Program-made: the position numbers and the translations under genes
Notes under the pieces: model-generated
What the model saw: the letters and a program-made list of their open reading frames with translations, nothing else
Told to the model about the DNA's origin: nothing
Database searches by the model: none
Assembly (NCBI RefSeq): GCF_051014685.1
Contig: NW_027479742.1
Coordinates: 1-64,000 of the forward strand
Origin: Ptiloglossa arizonensis
Lineage: Eukaryota; Arthropoda; Insecta; Hymenoptera; Colletidae
Reading direction: 5' to 3'
Length of the DNA stretch: 64,000 nucleotides
In this document: positions 14,820 to 28,081 of the stretch, piece after piece
How positions within the stretch are numbered: the stretch's first letter is position 1
Layout of the letters: every line of letters begins with the position of its first letter

Positions 14820-17800
14820 AAGGTATGACCTATACCGTATAACGTATAACGTATATCCTATAACGCATAACGTATATCCTATAACGCATAACGCATAGCG
14901 TATAACGTATAACGAACAACGTATAACGTATAACGTATAACGTATAACGTATAACGTATAACGTATAACGTATAACGTATAACGTATAACATATAACGTA
15001 TAACGTATAACGTATAACGAATAACGTGAAACGAATAACGCATAACGTATAATGCATAACGTATAACGTATAACGTATACCCTATGACGTATAACGTATA
15101 ACGTATAACGTATAACGTATAACGTATAACGTATAACGTATAACGTATAACGTATAACGTATAACGTATAACGTATGACGTATAACGAATAACGTGAAAC
15201 GAATAACGCATAACGTATAATGCATAACGTATAACGTATAACGTATACCCTATGACGTATAACGTATAACGTATAACGTATAACGTATAACGTATAACGT
15301 ATAACGTATAACGTATAACGTATAACGAATAACGTATAACGTATGACGTGTAACGTATAACGTATAACGTATAACGTATAACGTATTACGTATAACGCAT
15401 AACGTATAACGTATAACGTGTAACGAAGAACGTATAACGAATAACGTATAACGTATACCCTATGACGTATAACGTATAACGTATAACGTATAACGTATAA
15501 CGTATAACGTATAACGTATAACGTATAACGTATAACGTATAACGTATAACGCATAACGTATAACGTATAACGTATAACGTATAACGTGTAACGTATACCG
15601 TATAACGTATAACGTATATCCTATAACGCATAACGTATATCCTATAACGCATAACGCATAGCGTATAACGTATAACGAATAACGTATAACGTATAACGTA
15701 TAACGTATTACGTATAACGTATAACGTATAACGTATAACGTATAACGTATAACGTATAACGTATAACGTATAACGTATAACGTATAACGTATAACGTATA
15801 ACGTATAACGTATAACGTATAACGTATAACGTATAACGTATAACGTATAACGTATAACGTATAACGTATAACGTATAACGTATAACGTATAACGTATAAC
15901 GTATAACGTATAACGTATAACGTATAACGTATAACGTATAAAGTATAACGTAGAACGTATAACGCTTAACGTATAACGTATAACGTATAACGTATAACGT
16001 ATAACGTATAACGTATAACGTATAACATATAACGTATGACGTATCACGTATAAGGTATGACCTATACCGTATAACGTATAACGTATATCCTATAACGCAT
16101 AACGTATATCCTATAACGCATAACGCATAGCGTATAACGTATAACGAACAACGTATAACGTATAACGTATAACGTATAACGTATAACGTATAACGTGTAA
16201 CGAAGAACGTATAACGAATAACGTAAAACGTATTACGTATTACATATTTCGTATAACGTATAACGTATAACGTATGACGTATTACATATTACGTATAACG
16301 TATAACGTATCACGTATAACGTATAACGTTTGACGTATAACGTATAACGTATAACGTATAACGTATAACGTATAACGTATTACGTATAACGCATAACGTA
16401 TAACGTATAACGTGTAACGAAGAACGTATAACGAATAACGTATAACGTATAACGTATAACGTATAACGTATAACGTATAACGTATAACGTATAACGTATA
16501 ACGTATAACGAATAACGTGAAACGAATAACGCATAACGTATAACGCATAACGTATAACGTATAACATATACCCTATGACGTATAACGTATAACGTATAAC
16601 GTATAACGTATAACGTATAACGTATAACGTATAACGTATAACGTATAACGTATAACGTATAACGTATAACGTATAACGTATAACGTATAACGTATAACGT
16701 ATAACGTATAACGTATAACGTATAACGTATAACGTATAACGTATAACGTATAACGTATAACGTATAACGTATAACGTATAACGTATAACGTATAACGTAT
16801 AACGTGTAACGTATACCGTATAACGTATAACGTATATCCTATAACGCATAACGTATATCCTATAACGCATAACGCATAGCGTATAACGTATAACGAATAA
16901 CGTATAACGTATGACGTATAACGTATAACGTATAACGTATAACGTATAACGTATTACGTATAACGCATAACGTATAACGTATAACGTGTAACGAAGAACG
17001 TATAACGAATAACGTATAACGTATACCCTATGACGTATAACGTATAACGTATAACGTATAACGTATAACGTATAACGTATAACGTATAACGTATAACGTA
17101 TAACGTATAACGTATAACGCATAACGTATAACGTATAACGTATAACGTATAACGTGTAACGTATACCGTATAACGTATAACGTATATCCTATAACGCATA
17201 ACGTATATCCTATAACGCATAACGCATAGCGTATAACGTATAACGAATAACGTATAACGTATAACGTATAACGTATTACGTATAACGTATAACGTATAAC
17301 GTATAACGTATAACGTATAACGTATAACGTATAACGTATAACGTATAACGTATAACGTATAACGTATAACGTATAACGTATAACGTATGACGTATCACGT
17401 ATAAGGTATGACCTATACCGTATAACGTATAACGTATATCCTATAACGCATAACGTATATCCTATAACGCATAACGCATAGCGTATAACGTATATCGAAC
17501 AACGTATAACGTATAACGTATAACGTATAACGTATAACGTATAACGTGTAACGAAGAACGTATAACGAATAACGTGAAACGTATAACGTATAACGTATAA
17601 CGTATAACGTATAACATATAACGTATGACGTATCACGTATAAGGTATGACCTATAACGTATAACGTATAACGTATATCCTATAACGCATAACGTATGTCC
17701 TATAACGCATAACCCATAGCGTATAACGTATAACGTATAACGTATAACGTATAACGTATACCGTAAAACGTAAAACGTATAACGTAGAACGTATAACGTA

Positions 17801-17933
17801 TAACGTATAACGTATAACGTATAACGTATACCCTATGACGTATAACGTATAACGTATAACGTATAACGTATAACGTATAACGTATAACGTATAACGTATA
17901 ACGTATAACGTATAACATATAACGTATGACGTA

Positions 17934-17935
17934 TA
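17934..17935. other. Inherited 1-bp deletion (copy 2)
   Basis: This is the same loss of C in GACGTATCACG as at 8,478. AAGGTATGACC anchors at 17,641 and 17,941 are 300 bp apart, one less than 43 heptamers. Exactly the same 300-bp spacing flanks the deletions at 32,577 and 42,012. Confidence 0.9.
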
Positions 17936-19137
17936 CGTATAAGGTATGACCTATAACGTATAACGTATAACGTATATCCTATAACGCATAACGTATGTCC
18001 TATAACGCATAACCCATAGCGTATAACGTATAACGTATAACGTATAACGTATAACGTATAACGTAAAACGTAAAACGTATAACGTAGAACGTATAACGTA
18101 TAACGTATAACGTATAACGTATAACGTATAACGTATAACGTATAACGTATAACGTATAACGTATAACGAATAACGTGAAACGAATAACGCATAACGTATA
18201 ACGCATAACGTATAACGTATAACGTATACCCTATGACGTATAACGTATAACGTATAACGTATAACGTATAACGTATAACGTATAACGTATAACGTATAAC
18301 GTATAACGTATAACGTATAACGTATAACGTATAACGTATAACGTATAACGTATAACGTATAACGTATAACGTATAACGTATAACGTATAACGTATAACGT
18401 ATAACGTATAACGTATAACGTATAACGTATAACGTATAACGTATAACGTATAACGTATAACGTATAACGTATAACGTATAACGTGTAACGTATACCGTAT
18501 AAAGTATAACGTATATCCTATAACGCATAACGTATATCCTATAACGCATAACGCATAGCGTATAACGTATGACGAATAACGTATAACGTGTAACGTATAC
18601 CGTATAACGTATAACGTATATCCTATAACGCATAACGTATAACGTACAACGTATAATGTATAACGTATAACGTATAATGTAAAACGTATAACGTACAACG
18701 TATAACGTAAAACGTATAACGTATAACGTATAACGTATAACGTATAACGTATAACGTCTAACGTGTAACGTATAACGTATAACGTATAACGTATAACGTA
18801 TAACGTATAACGTATAACGTATAACGTATAACATATAACGTATAACGTATAACGTATAACGTATAACGTATAACGTATAACGTATAACGTATAACGTATA
18901 ACGTATAACGTATAACGTATAACGAATAACGTAGAACGTATAACGCATAACGTATAACGTACAACGTATAATGTATAACGTATAACGTATAACGTAAAAC
19001 GTATAACGTACAACGTATAACGTATAACGTATAACGTATAACGTATAACGTATAACGTATAACGTATAACGTCTAACGTATAACGTATAACGTATAACGT
19101 ATAACGTATAACCTATAACGTATGACGTATCACGTAT

Positions 19138-19690
19138 AAGGTATGACCTATAACGTATAACGTATAATGTATATCCTGTAACGCATAACGTATATCCTAT
19201 AACGCATAACGCATAGCGTATAACGTATAACGAATAACGTAGAACGTATAACGCATAACGTATAACGTATAACGTATAACGTATAACGTATAACGTATAA
19301 CGTATAACGTATAACGTCTAACGTGTAACGTATAACGTATAACGTATAACGTATAACGTATAAAGTATAACGTAGAACGTATAACGTTTAACGTATAACG
19401 TATAACGTATAACGTATAACGTATAACGTATAACGTATAACGAATAACGTAGAACGTATAACGCATAACGTATAACGTATAACGTATAACGTATAACGTA
19501 TAACGTATAACGTATAACGTATAACGTCTAACGTGTAACGTATAACGTATAACGTATAACGTATAACGTATAAAGTATAACGTAGAACGTATAACGTTTA
19601 ACGTATAACGTATAACGTATAACGTATAACGTATAACGTATAACGTATAACGTATAACGTATAACATATAACGTATGACGTATCACGTAT
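19138..19690. repeat. 553-bp block, copy 3
   Basis: This is the same block as at 12,762 but one heptamer longer. It is followed by a variant flank, CCTATACCGTACAACG, which also follows the copies ending at 24,470, 34,368 and 44,314. That shared flank groups these four ends as one lineage. Confidence 0.88.
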
Positions 19691-21748
19691 AAGGTATGAC
19701 CTATACCGTACAACGTATAACGTATATCCTATAACGCATAACGTATATCCTATAACGCATAACGCATAGCGTATAACGTATAACGAACAACGTATAACGT
19801 ATAACGTATAACGTATAACGTATAACGTATAACGTGTAACGAAGAACGTATAACGTATAACGTATAACGTATACCCTATGACGTATAACGTATAACGTAT
19901 AACGTATAACGTATAACGTATAACGTATAACGTATAACGTATAACGTATAACGTATAACGTATAACGTATGACGTATAACGAATAACGTGAAACGAATAA
20001 CGCATAACGTATAATGCATAACGTATAACGTATAACGTATACCCTATGACGTATAACGTATAACGTATAACGTATAACGTATAACGTATAACGTATAACG
20101 TATAACGTATAACGTATAACGAATAACGTATAACGTATGACGTGTAACGTATAACGTATAACGTATAACGTATAACGTATTACGTATAACGCATAACGTA
20201 TAACGTATAACGTGTAACGAAGAACGTATAACGAATAACGTATAACGTATACCCTATGACGTATAACGTATAACGTATAACGTATAACGTATAACGTATA
20301 ACGTATAACGTATAACGTATAACGTATAACGTATAACGTATAACGCATAACGTATAACGTATAACGTATAACGTATAACGTGTAACGTATACCGTATAAC
20401 GTATAACGTATATCCTATAACGCATAACGTATATCCTATAACGCATAACGCATAGCGTATAACGTATAACGAATAACGTATAACGTATAACGTATAACGT
20501 ATTACGTATAACGTATAACGTATAACGTATAACGTATAACGTATAACGTATAACGTATAACGTATAACGTATAACGTATAACGTATAACGTATAACGTAT
20601 AACGTATAACGTATAACGTATAACGTATAACGTATAACGTATAACGTATAACGTATAACGTATAACGTATAACGTATAACGTATAACGTATAACGTATAA
20701 CGTATAACGTATAACGTATAACGTATAACGTATAAAGTATAACGTAGAACGTATAACGCTTAACGTATAACGTATAACGTATAACGTATAACGTATAACG
20801 TATAACGTATAACGTATAACATATAACGTATGACGTATCACGTATAAGGTATGACCTATACCGTATAACGTATAACGTATATCCTATAACGCATAACGTA
20901 TATCCTATAACGCATAACGCATAGCGTATAACGTATAACGAACAACGTATAACGTATAACGTATAACGTATAACGTATAACGTATAACGTGTAACGAAGA
21001 ACGTATAACGAATAACGTAAAACGTATTACGTATTACATATTTCGTATAACGTATAACGTATAACGTATAACGTATGACGTATTACATATTACGTATAAC
21101 GTATAACGTATCACGTATAACGTATAACGTTTGACGTATAACGTATAACGTATAACGTATAACGTATAACGTATAACGTATTACGTATAACGCATAACGT
21201 ATAACGTATAACGTGTAACGAAGAACGTATAACGAATAACGTATAACGTATAACGTATAACGTATAACGTATAACGTATAACGTATAACGTATAACGTAT
21301 AACGTATAACGAATAACGTGAAACGAATAACGCATAACGTATAACGCATAACGTATAACGTATAACATATACCCTATGACGTATAACGTATAACGTATAA
21401 CGTATAACGTATAACGTATAACGTATAACGTATAACGTATAACGTATAACGTATAACGTATAACGTATAACGTATAACGTATAACGTATAACGTATAACG
21501 TATAACGTATAACGTATAACGTATAACGTATAACGTATAACGTATAACGTATAACGTATAACGTATAACGTATAACGTATAACGTATAACGTATAACGTA
21601 TAACGTGTAACGTATACCGTATAACGTATAACGTATATCCTATAACGCATAACGTATATCCTATAACGCATAACGCATAGCGTATAACGTATAACGAATA
21701 ACGTATAACGTATGACGTATAACGTATAACGTATAACGTATAACGTAT

Positions 21749-23896
21749 AATAACGTATAACGTAACGTAAACGTATAACGTATTACGTATAACGCATAAC
21801 GTATAACGTATAACGTAACGAAGAACGTATAACGAATACGTATAACGTATACCCTATGACGTATAACTTATAAATAACGTATAACGTATAACGTATAACG
21901 TATAACGTATAACGTATAACGTATAACGTATAACTATAACGCATAAGGATAACGTAAAAACGTATAACGTATAACGTGTAACGTATACCGTATAACGATA
22001 ACGTATATCCTACCGCATAACGTATATCCATAAAACGCATAACGCATAGCGTATAACGTATAACGAATAACGTATAACGTTAACTTATAACGTATAACGT
22101 AATAACGTTATAACGTATAACGTATAACGTATAACGTATAACGTATAACGTATAACGTATAACGTATATACGTATAACGTATAAACGATAAACGTATAAC
22201 GTATAACGTATGACGTATCACGTATAAGGTATGACTACCGTATAACGTATAACGAATCCTATAACGCATAACGTAAATCCTATAACGCATAACTCATAGC
22301 GTATAACGTATACGAACAACGTATAACGTATAACGTATAACGTATAACGTAAAACGTATAACGTGTAACGAGAACGTATACGAATAACGTGAAACGTATA
22401 ACGTATAACGTATAACGTATAACGTAAAACATATAACGTAAGACGATCACGTATAAGGTAATGACCTATAACGTATAACGATACGTATATCCTATAACGC
22501 ATAACGTATGTCCTATAACGCATAACCCATAGCGTATAACGTATAACGTATAACGATAACGTATAACGTATACCGTAAAACAAAACGTATAACGTAGAAC
22601 GTATAACTTATAACGTATAACGTATAACGTATAACGTATACCCTATGACGTATAACGTATAACGTATAACGTATAACTATAACGTATAACGTATAACGTA
22701 TAACGTATAACGTATAACGTATACAATAACGTATGACGTATACGTATAAGGTAATGACCTATAACGTATAACGTATAACGTATATCCTATAACGCATAAC
22801 GTATGTCCTATAACGCATAACCCATAGCGTATAACGTATACGTATAACGTATAACGTATAACGATAACGTAAAACGTAAAACGTATAACGTAGAACGTAT
22901 AACTTATAACGTATAACGTATAACGTATAACGTATAACGTATAACGTATAACGTATAACGTATAACGTATAACGAATAACGTGAAAACGAATAACGCATA
23001 ACGTATAACGCATAACGTATAACGTATAACGTATACCTATGACGTATAACGTATAACGTATAACGTATAACGTATAACGTATAACGTATACCGTATAACG
23101 TATAACGTATAACGTATAACGTATAACGTATAACGTATAACGTATAACGTATAACGTATAACGATAACGTATAACGTATAACGTATAACGTATAACGTAT
23201 AACGTATAACGTATAACGTATAACGTATAACGTATAACGTATAACGTATAACGTATAACGTATAACGTGTAACGTATACCGTATAAAGTATAACGTATCT
23301 CCTATAACGCATAACGTATATCCTATAACGCATAACGCATAGCGTATAACGTATGACGAATAACGTATAACGTGTAACGTATACCGTATAACGTATAACG
23401 TATATCCTATAACGCATAACGTATAACTACAACGTATAATGTATAACGTATAACGTATAATGTAAAACGTATAACGTACAACGTATAACGTAAAACGTAT
23501 AACGTAATAACGTATAACTTATAACGTATAACGTATAACGTCTAACGTGTAACGTATAACGTATAACGTATAACGTATAACGTATAACGTATAACGTAAA
23601 CGTATAACGTATAACATATAACGATAACGTATAACGTATAACGTATAACGTATAACGTATAACGTATAACGTATAACGTATAACGTATAACGTATAACGT
23701 ATAACGAATAACGTAGAACGTATAACGCATAACGTATAACGTACAACGTATAATGTATAACGTATAACGTATAACGTAAAACGTATAACGTACAACGTAT
23801 AACGTATAACGTATAACGTATAACGTATAACGTATAACGTATAACGTATAACGTCTAACGTATAACGTATAACGTATAACGTATAACGTATAACCT
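21749..23896. other. Indel-rich patch 1, probable low-quality consensus
   Basis: Heptamer register, otherwise steady, breaks here again and again. Examples are ATAATAACG near 21,749, CGTAACGTAAACG near 21,765, AATACGTATAACG near 21,835, AACTATAACG near 21,933, GTAAAAACG near 21,955, GACTACCG near 22,233, AAAACAAAACG near 22,578, GTGAAAACG near 22,983 and AACCTAACG near 23,893. Some stretches, for instance 23,103-23,160 and 23,166-23,270, stay clean. Relative to the sister copy at 16,950-19,110 the net loss is about 21 bp. Most changes are single missing bases, as in an unpolished long-read consensus. Real decay cannot be excluded from sequence alone. Confidence 0.8.
22741..22742. other. Inherited 1-bp deletion (copy 3, inside indel-rich patch)
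   Basis: GACGTATACG is seen here as at 8,478. The lesion falls at the position expected from the 4.8-kb duplication, so it was probably present before duplication and is not one of the local errors. Confidence 0.75.
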
Positions 23897-23917
23897 AACG
23901 TATGACGTATCACGTAT

Positions 23918-24470
23918 AAGGTATGACCTATAACGTATAACGTATAATGTATATCCTGTAACGCATAACGTATATCCTATAACGCATAACGCATAGCGTA
24001 TAACGTATAACGAATAACGTAGAACGTATAACGCATAACGTATAACGTATAACGTATAACGTATAACGTATAACGTATAACGTATAACGTATAACGTCTA
24101 ACGTGTAACGTATAACGTATAACGTATAACGTATAACGTATAAAGTATAACGTAGAACGTATAACGTTTAACGTATAACGTATAACGTATAACGTATAAC
24201 GTATAACGTATAACGTATAACGAATAACGTAGAACGTATAACGCATAACGTATAACGTATAACGTATAACGTATAACGTATAACGTATAACGTATAACGT
24301 ATAACGTCTAACGTGTAACGTATAACGTATAACGTATAACGTATAACGTATAAAGTATAACGTAGAACGTATAACGTTTAACGTATAACGTATAACGTAT
24401 AACGTATAACGTATAACGTATAACGTATAACGTATAACGTATAACATATAACGTATGACGTATCACGTAT
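23918..24470. repeat. 553-bp block, copy 4
   Basis: This is the same length and layout as the copy at 19,138, lying 4,780 bp downstream of it. Its sequence is clean although it starts only about 20 bp after the indel-rich patch ends. Confidence 0.87.
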
Positions 24471-25485
24471 AAGGTATGACCTATACCGTACAACGTATAA
24501 CGTATATCCTATAACGCATAACGTATATCCTATAACGCATAACGCATAGCGTATAACGTATAACGAACAACGTATAACGTATAACGTATAACGTATAACG
24601 TATAACGTATAACGTGTAACGAAGAACGTATAACGAATAACGTAAAACGTATTACGTATTACATATTTCGTATAACGTATAACGTATAACGTATGACGTA
24701 TTACATAATACGTATAACGTATAACGTATAACGTATCACGTATAACGTATAACGTATGACGTATAACGTATAACGTATAACGTATAACGTATAACGTATT
24801 ACGTATAACGCATAACGTATAACGTATAACGTGTAACGAAGAACGTATAACGAATAACGTATAACGTATATCGTATAACGTATATCGTATAACGTATAAC
24901 GTATAACGTATAACGTATAACGTATAACGTATAACGTATAACGTATAACGTATAACGTATAACGTATAACGAATAACGTGAAACGAATAACGCATAACGT
25001 ATAATGCATAACGTATAACGTATAACGTATACCCTATGACGTATAACGTATAACGTATAACGTATAACGTATAACGTATAACGTATAACGTCTAACGTGT
25101 AACGTATAACGTATAACGTATAACGTATAACGTATAACGTATAACGTATAACGTATAACGTATAACGTATAACGTATAACATATAACGTATATCGTATAA
25201 CGTATAACGTATAACGTATAACGTATAACGTATAACGTATAACGTATAACGTATAACGTATAACGTATAACGAATAACGTAGAACGTATAACGCATTACG
25301 TATAACGTACAACGTATAATGTATAACGTATAACGTATAACGTAAAACGTATAACGTACAACGTATAACGTATAACGTATAACGTATAACGTATAACGTA
25401 TAACGTATAACGTATAACGTCTAACGTATAACGTATAACGTATAACGTATAACGTATAACCTATAACGTATGACGTATCACGTAT

Positions 25486-26031
25486 AAGGTATGACCTATA
25501 ACGTATAACGTATAATGTATATCCTGTAACGCATAACGTATATCCTATAACGCATAACGCATAGCGTATAACGTATAACGAATAACGTAGAACGTATAAC
25601 GCATAACGTATAACGTATAACGTATAACGTATAACGTATAACGTATAACGTATAACGTATAACGTCTAACGTGTAACGTATAACGTATAACGTATAACGT
25701 ATAACGTATAAAGTATAACGTAGAACGTATAACGTTTAACGCATAACGTATAACGTATAACGTATAACGTATAACGTATAACGTATAACGAATAACGTAG
25801 AACGTATAACGCATAACGTATAACGTATAACGTATAACGTATAACGTATAACGTATAACGTATAACGTATAACGTCTAACGTGTAACGTATAACGTATAA
25901 CGTATAACGTATAACGTATAAAGTATAACGTAGAACGTATAACGTTTAACGTATAACGTATAACGTATAACGTATAACGTATAACGTATAACGTATAACG
26001 TATAACATATAACGTATGACGTATCACGTAT
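25486..26031. repeat. 546-bp block, copy 5
   Basis: Same unit as at 12,762. Copy B of the macro-repeat lacks the equivalent bounding marker, so 462 bp (66 heptamers) were lost there or gained here between 24,471 and 26,032. Confidence 0.86.
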
Positions 26032-28081
26032 AAGGTATGACCTATACCGTATAACGTATAACGTATATCCTATAACGCATAACGTATATCCTATAACGCA
26101 TAACGCATAGCGTATAACGTATAACGAACAACGTATAACGTATAACGTATAACGTATAACGTATAACGTATAACGTGTAACGAAGAACGTATAACGAATA
26201 ACGTAAAACGTATTACGTATTACAGATTTCGTATAACGTATAACGTATAACGTATGACGTATTACATAATACGTATAACGTATAACGTATAACGTATCAC
26301 GTATAACGTATAACGTATGACGTATAACGTATAACGTATAACGTATAACGTATAACGTATTACGTATAACGCATAACGTATAACGTATAACGTGTAACGA
26401 AGAACGTATAACGAATAACGTATAACGTATATCGTATAACGTATATCGTATAACGTATAACGTATAACGTATAACGTATAACGTATAACGTATAACGTAT
26501 AACGTATAACGTATAACGTATAACGAATAACGTGAAACGAATAACGCATAACGTATAATGCATAACGTATAACGTATAAAGTATACCCTATGACGTATAA
26601 CGTATAACGTATAACGTATAACGTATAACGTATAACGTATAACGTATAACGTATAACGTATAACGTATAACGTATGACGTATAACGTATAACGTATAACG
26701 TATAACATATAACGTATAACGTATAACGTATAACGTGTAACGTATACCGTATAACGTATAACGTATATCCTATAACGCATAACGTATATCCTATAACGCA
26801 TAACGCATAGCGTATAACGTATAACGAATAACGTATAACGTATGACGTGTAACGTATAACGTATAACGTATAACGTATAACGTATTACGTATAACGCATA
26901 ACGTATAACGTATAACGTGTAACGAAGAACGTATAACGAATAACGTATAACGTATACCCTATGACGTATAACGTATAACGTATAACGTATAACGTATAAC
27001 GTATAACGTATAACGTATAACGTATAACGTATAACGTATAACGCATAACGTATAACGTATAACGTATAACGTATAACGTGTAACGTATACCGTATAACGT
27101 ATAACGTATATCCTATAACGCATAACGTATATCCTATAACGCATAACGCATAGCGTATAACGTATAACGAATAACGTATAACGTATAACGTATAACGTAT
27201 TACGTATAACGTATAACGTATAACGTATAACGTATAACGTATAACGTATAACGTATAACGTATAACGTATAACGTATAACGTATAACGTATAACGTATAA
27301 CGTATAACGTACAACGTATAACGTACAACGTATAACGTATAACGTATAACGTATAACGTATAACGTATAACGTATAACGTATAACGTATAACGTATAACG
27401 TATAACGTATAACGTATAACGTATAACGTATAACGTATAACGTATAACGTATAACGTATAACGTATAACGTATAACGTATAACGTATAACGTATTGCGTA
27501 TAACGCATAGCGTATAACGTATAACGTGTAACGAAGAACGTATAACGAATAACGCATAACGTATAACGTATAACGTATAACGTAAAACGTATAACATATA
27601 ACGTATAACGTGTAACGTATAACGTATAACGTATAACGTATAACGTATAACGTATACCCTATGACGTATAACGTATAACGTATAACGTATAACGTATAAC
27701 GTATAACGTATAACGTATAACGTATAACGTATAAAGTATAACGTAGAACGTATAACGTTTAACGTATAACGTATAACGTATAACGTATAACGTATAACGT
27801 ATAACGTATAACGTATAACATATAACGTATGACGTATCACGTATAAGGTATGACCTATACCGTATAACGTATAACGTATATCCTATAACGCATAACGTAT
27901 ATCCTATAACGCATAACGCATAGCGTATAACGTATAACGAACAACGTATAACGTATAACGTATAACGTATAACGTATAACGTATAACGTGTAACGAAGAA
28001 CGTATAACGAATAACGTAAAACGTATTACGTATTACATATTTCGTATAACGTATAACGTATAACGTATAACGTATGACGTA

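Larger units (their letters stand above)
12080..14960. repeat. Imperfect tandem duplication with period 1,512-1,519 bp
   Basis: TATCCTATAACGC next to TATGTCC at 12,082 recurs at 13,601 (1,519 bp). AAGGTATGACC at 12,762 recurs at 14,274, and that at 13,308 recurs at 14,820 (both 1,512 bp). Copy 1 runs from about 12,080 to 13,450 and copy 2 from about 13,599 to 14,960. About 150 bp between them, including an ATTACAGATTTCG variant near 13,495, is not part of the repeated stretch. Confidence 0.85.
1131..15060. repeat. Family A array, left mosaic part
   Basis: This is a mosaic of higher-order blocks. Each combines a plain heptamer run with clusters of marked variants: AAGGTATGACC (for example 1,549, 2,767, 3,776, 4,328, 5,868, 7,562, 7,949, 8,485, 9,598, 11,417, 12,048), ATACCCTATGACG, the 21-bp trimer containing TATCCTATAACGC, GTCTAACG, and GTACAACG followed by AATGTATAACG. 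Spacing between AAGGTATGACC markers runs from about 250 to 1,800 bp and is always a multiple of seven, except across the single deletion at 8,478. No sequence other than heptamer variants was seen. Confidence 0.9.
15061..19854. repeat. 4.8-kb head-to-tail duplication, copy 1
   Basis: Markers in this copy recur at an offset of 4,794 bp early on (ACCCTATG at 15,079/19,873 and 15,247/20,041), 4,801 bp after the middle, and 4,780 bp late (AAGGTATGACC at 19,691/24,471). The first two offsets are one less than a multiple of seven because this copy contains the 1-bp deletion at 17,934. The drop to 4,780 comes from net base loss in the indel-rich part of copy 2. Upstream of about 15,060 the match to 19,855 and beyond stops, which sets the left boundary. 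Confidence 0.85.
19855..24634. repeat. 4.8-kb head-to-tail duplication, copy 2
   Basis: This copy directly follows copy 1. At about 19,855 the sequence switches from what also follows GAAGAACG near 24,620 to what begins copy 1 at 15,061, as a tandem duplication junction should. At the right end the two copies part at about 19,855/24,635, where this one goes on to CGAATAACGTAAAACGTATT. The central part (21,749-23,896) is full of 1-bp indels absent from copy 1. Confidence 0.83.

Noticed and set aside
21749..23896. A distinct degenerate gene or foreign insert in the irregular stretch
   Set aside because: Despite the many indels, every piece still aligns to the heptamer and to the sister copy at 16,950-19,110; no new sequence is present.
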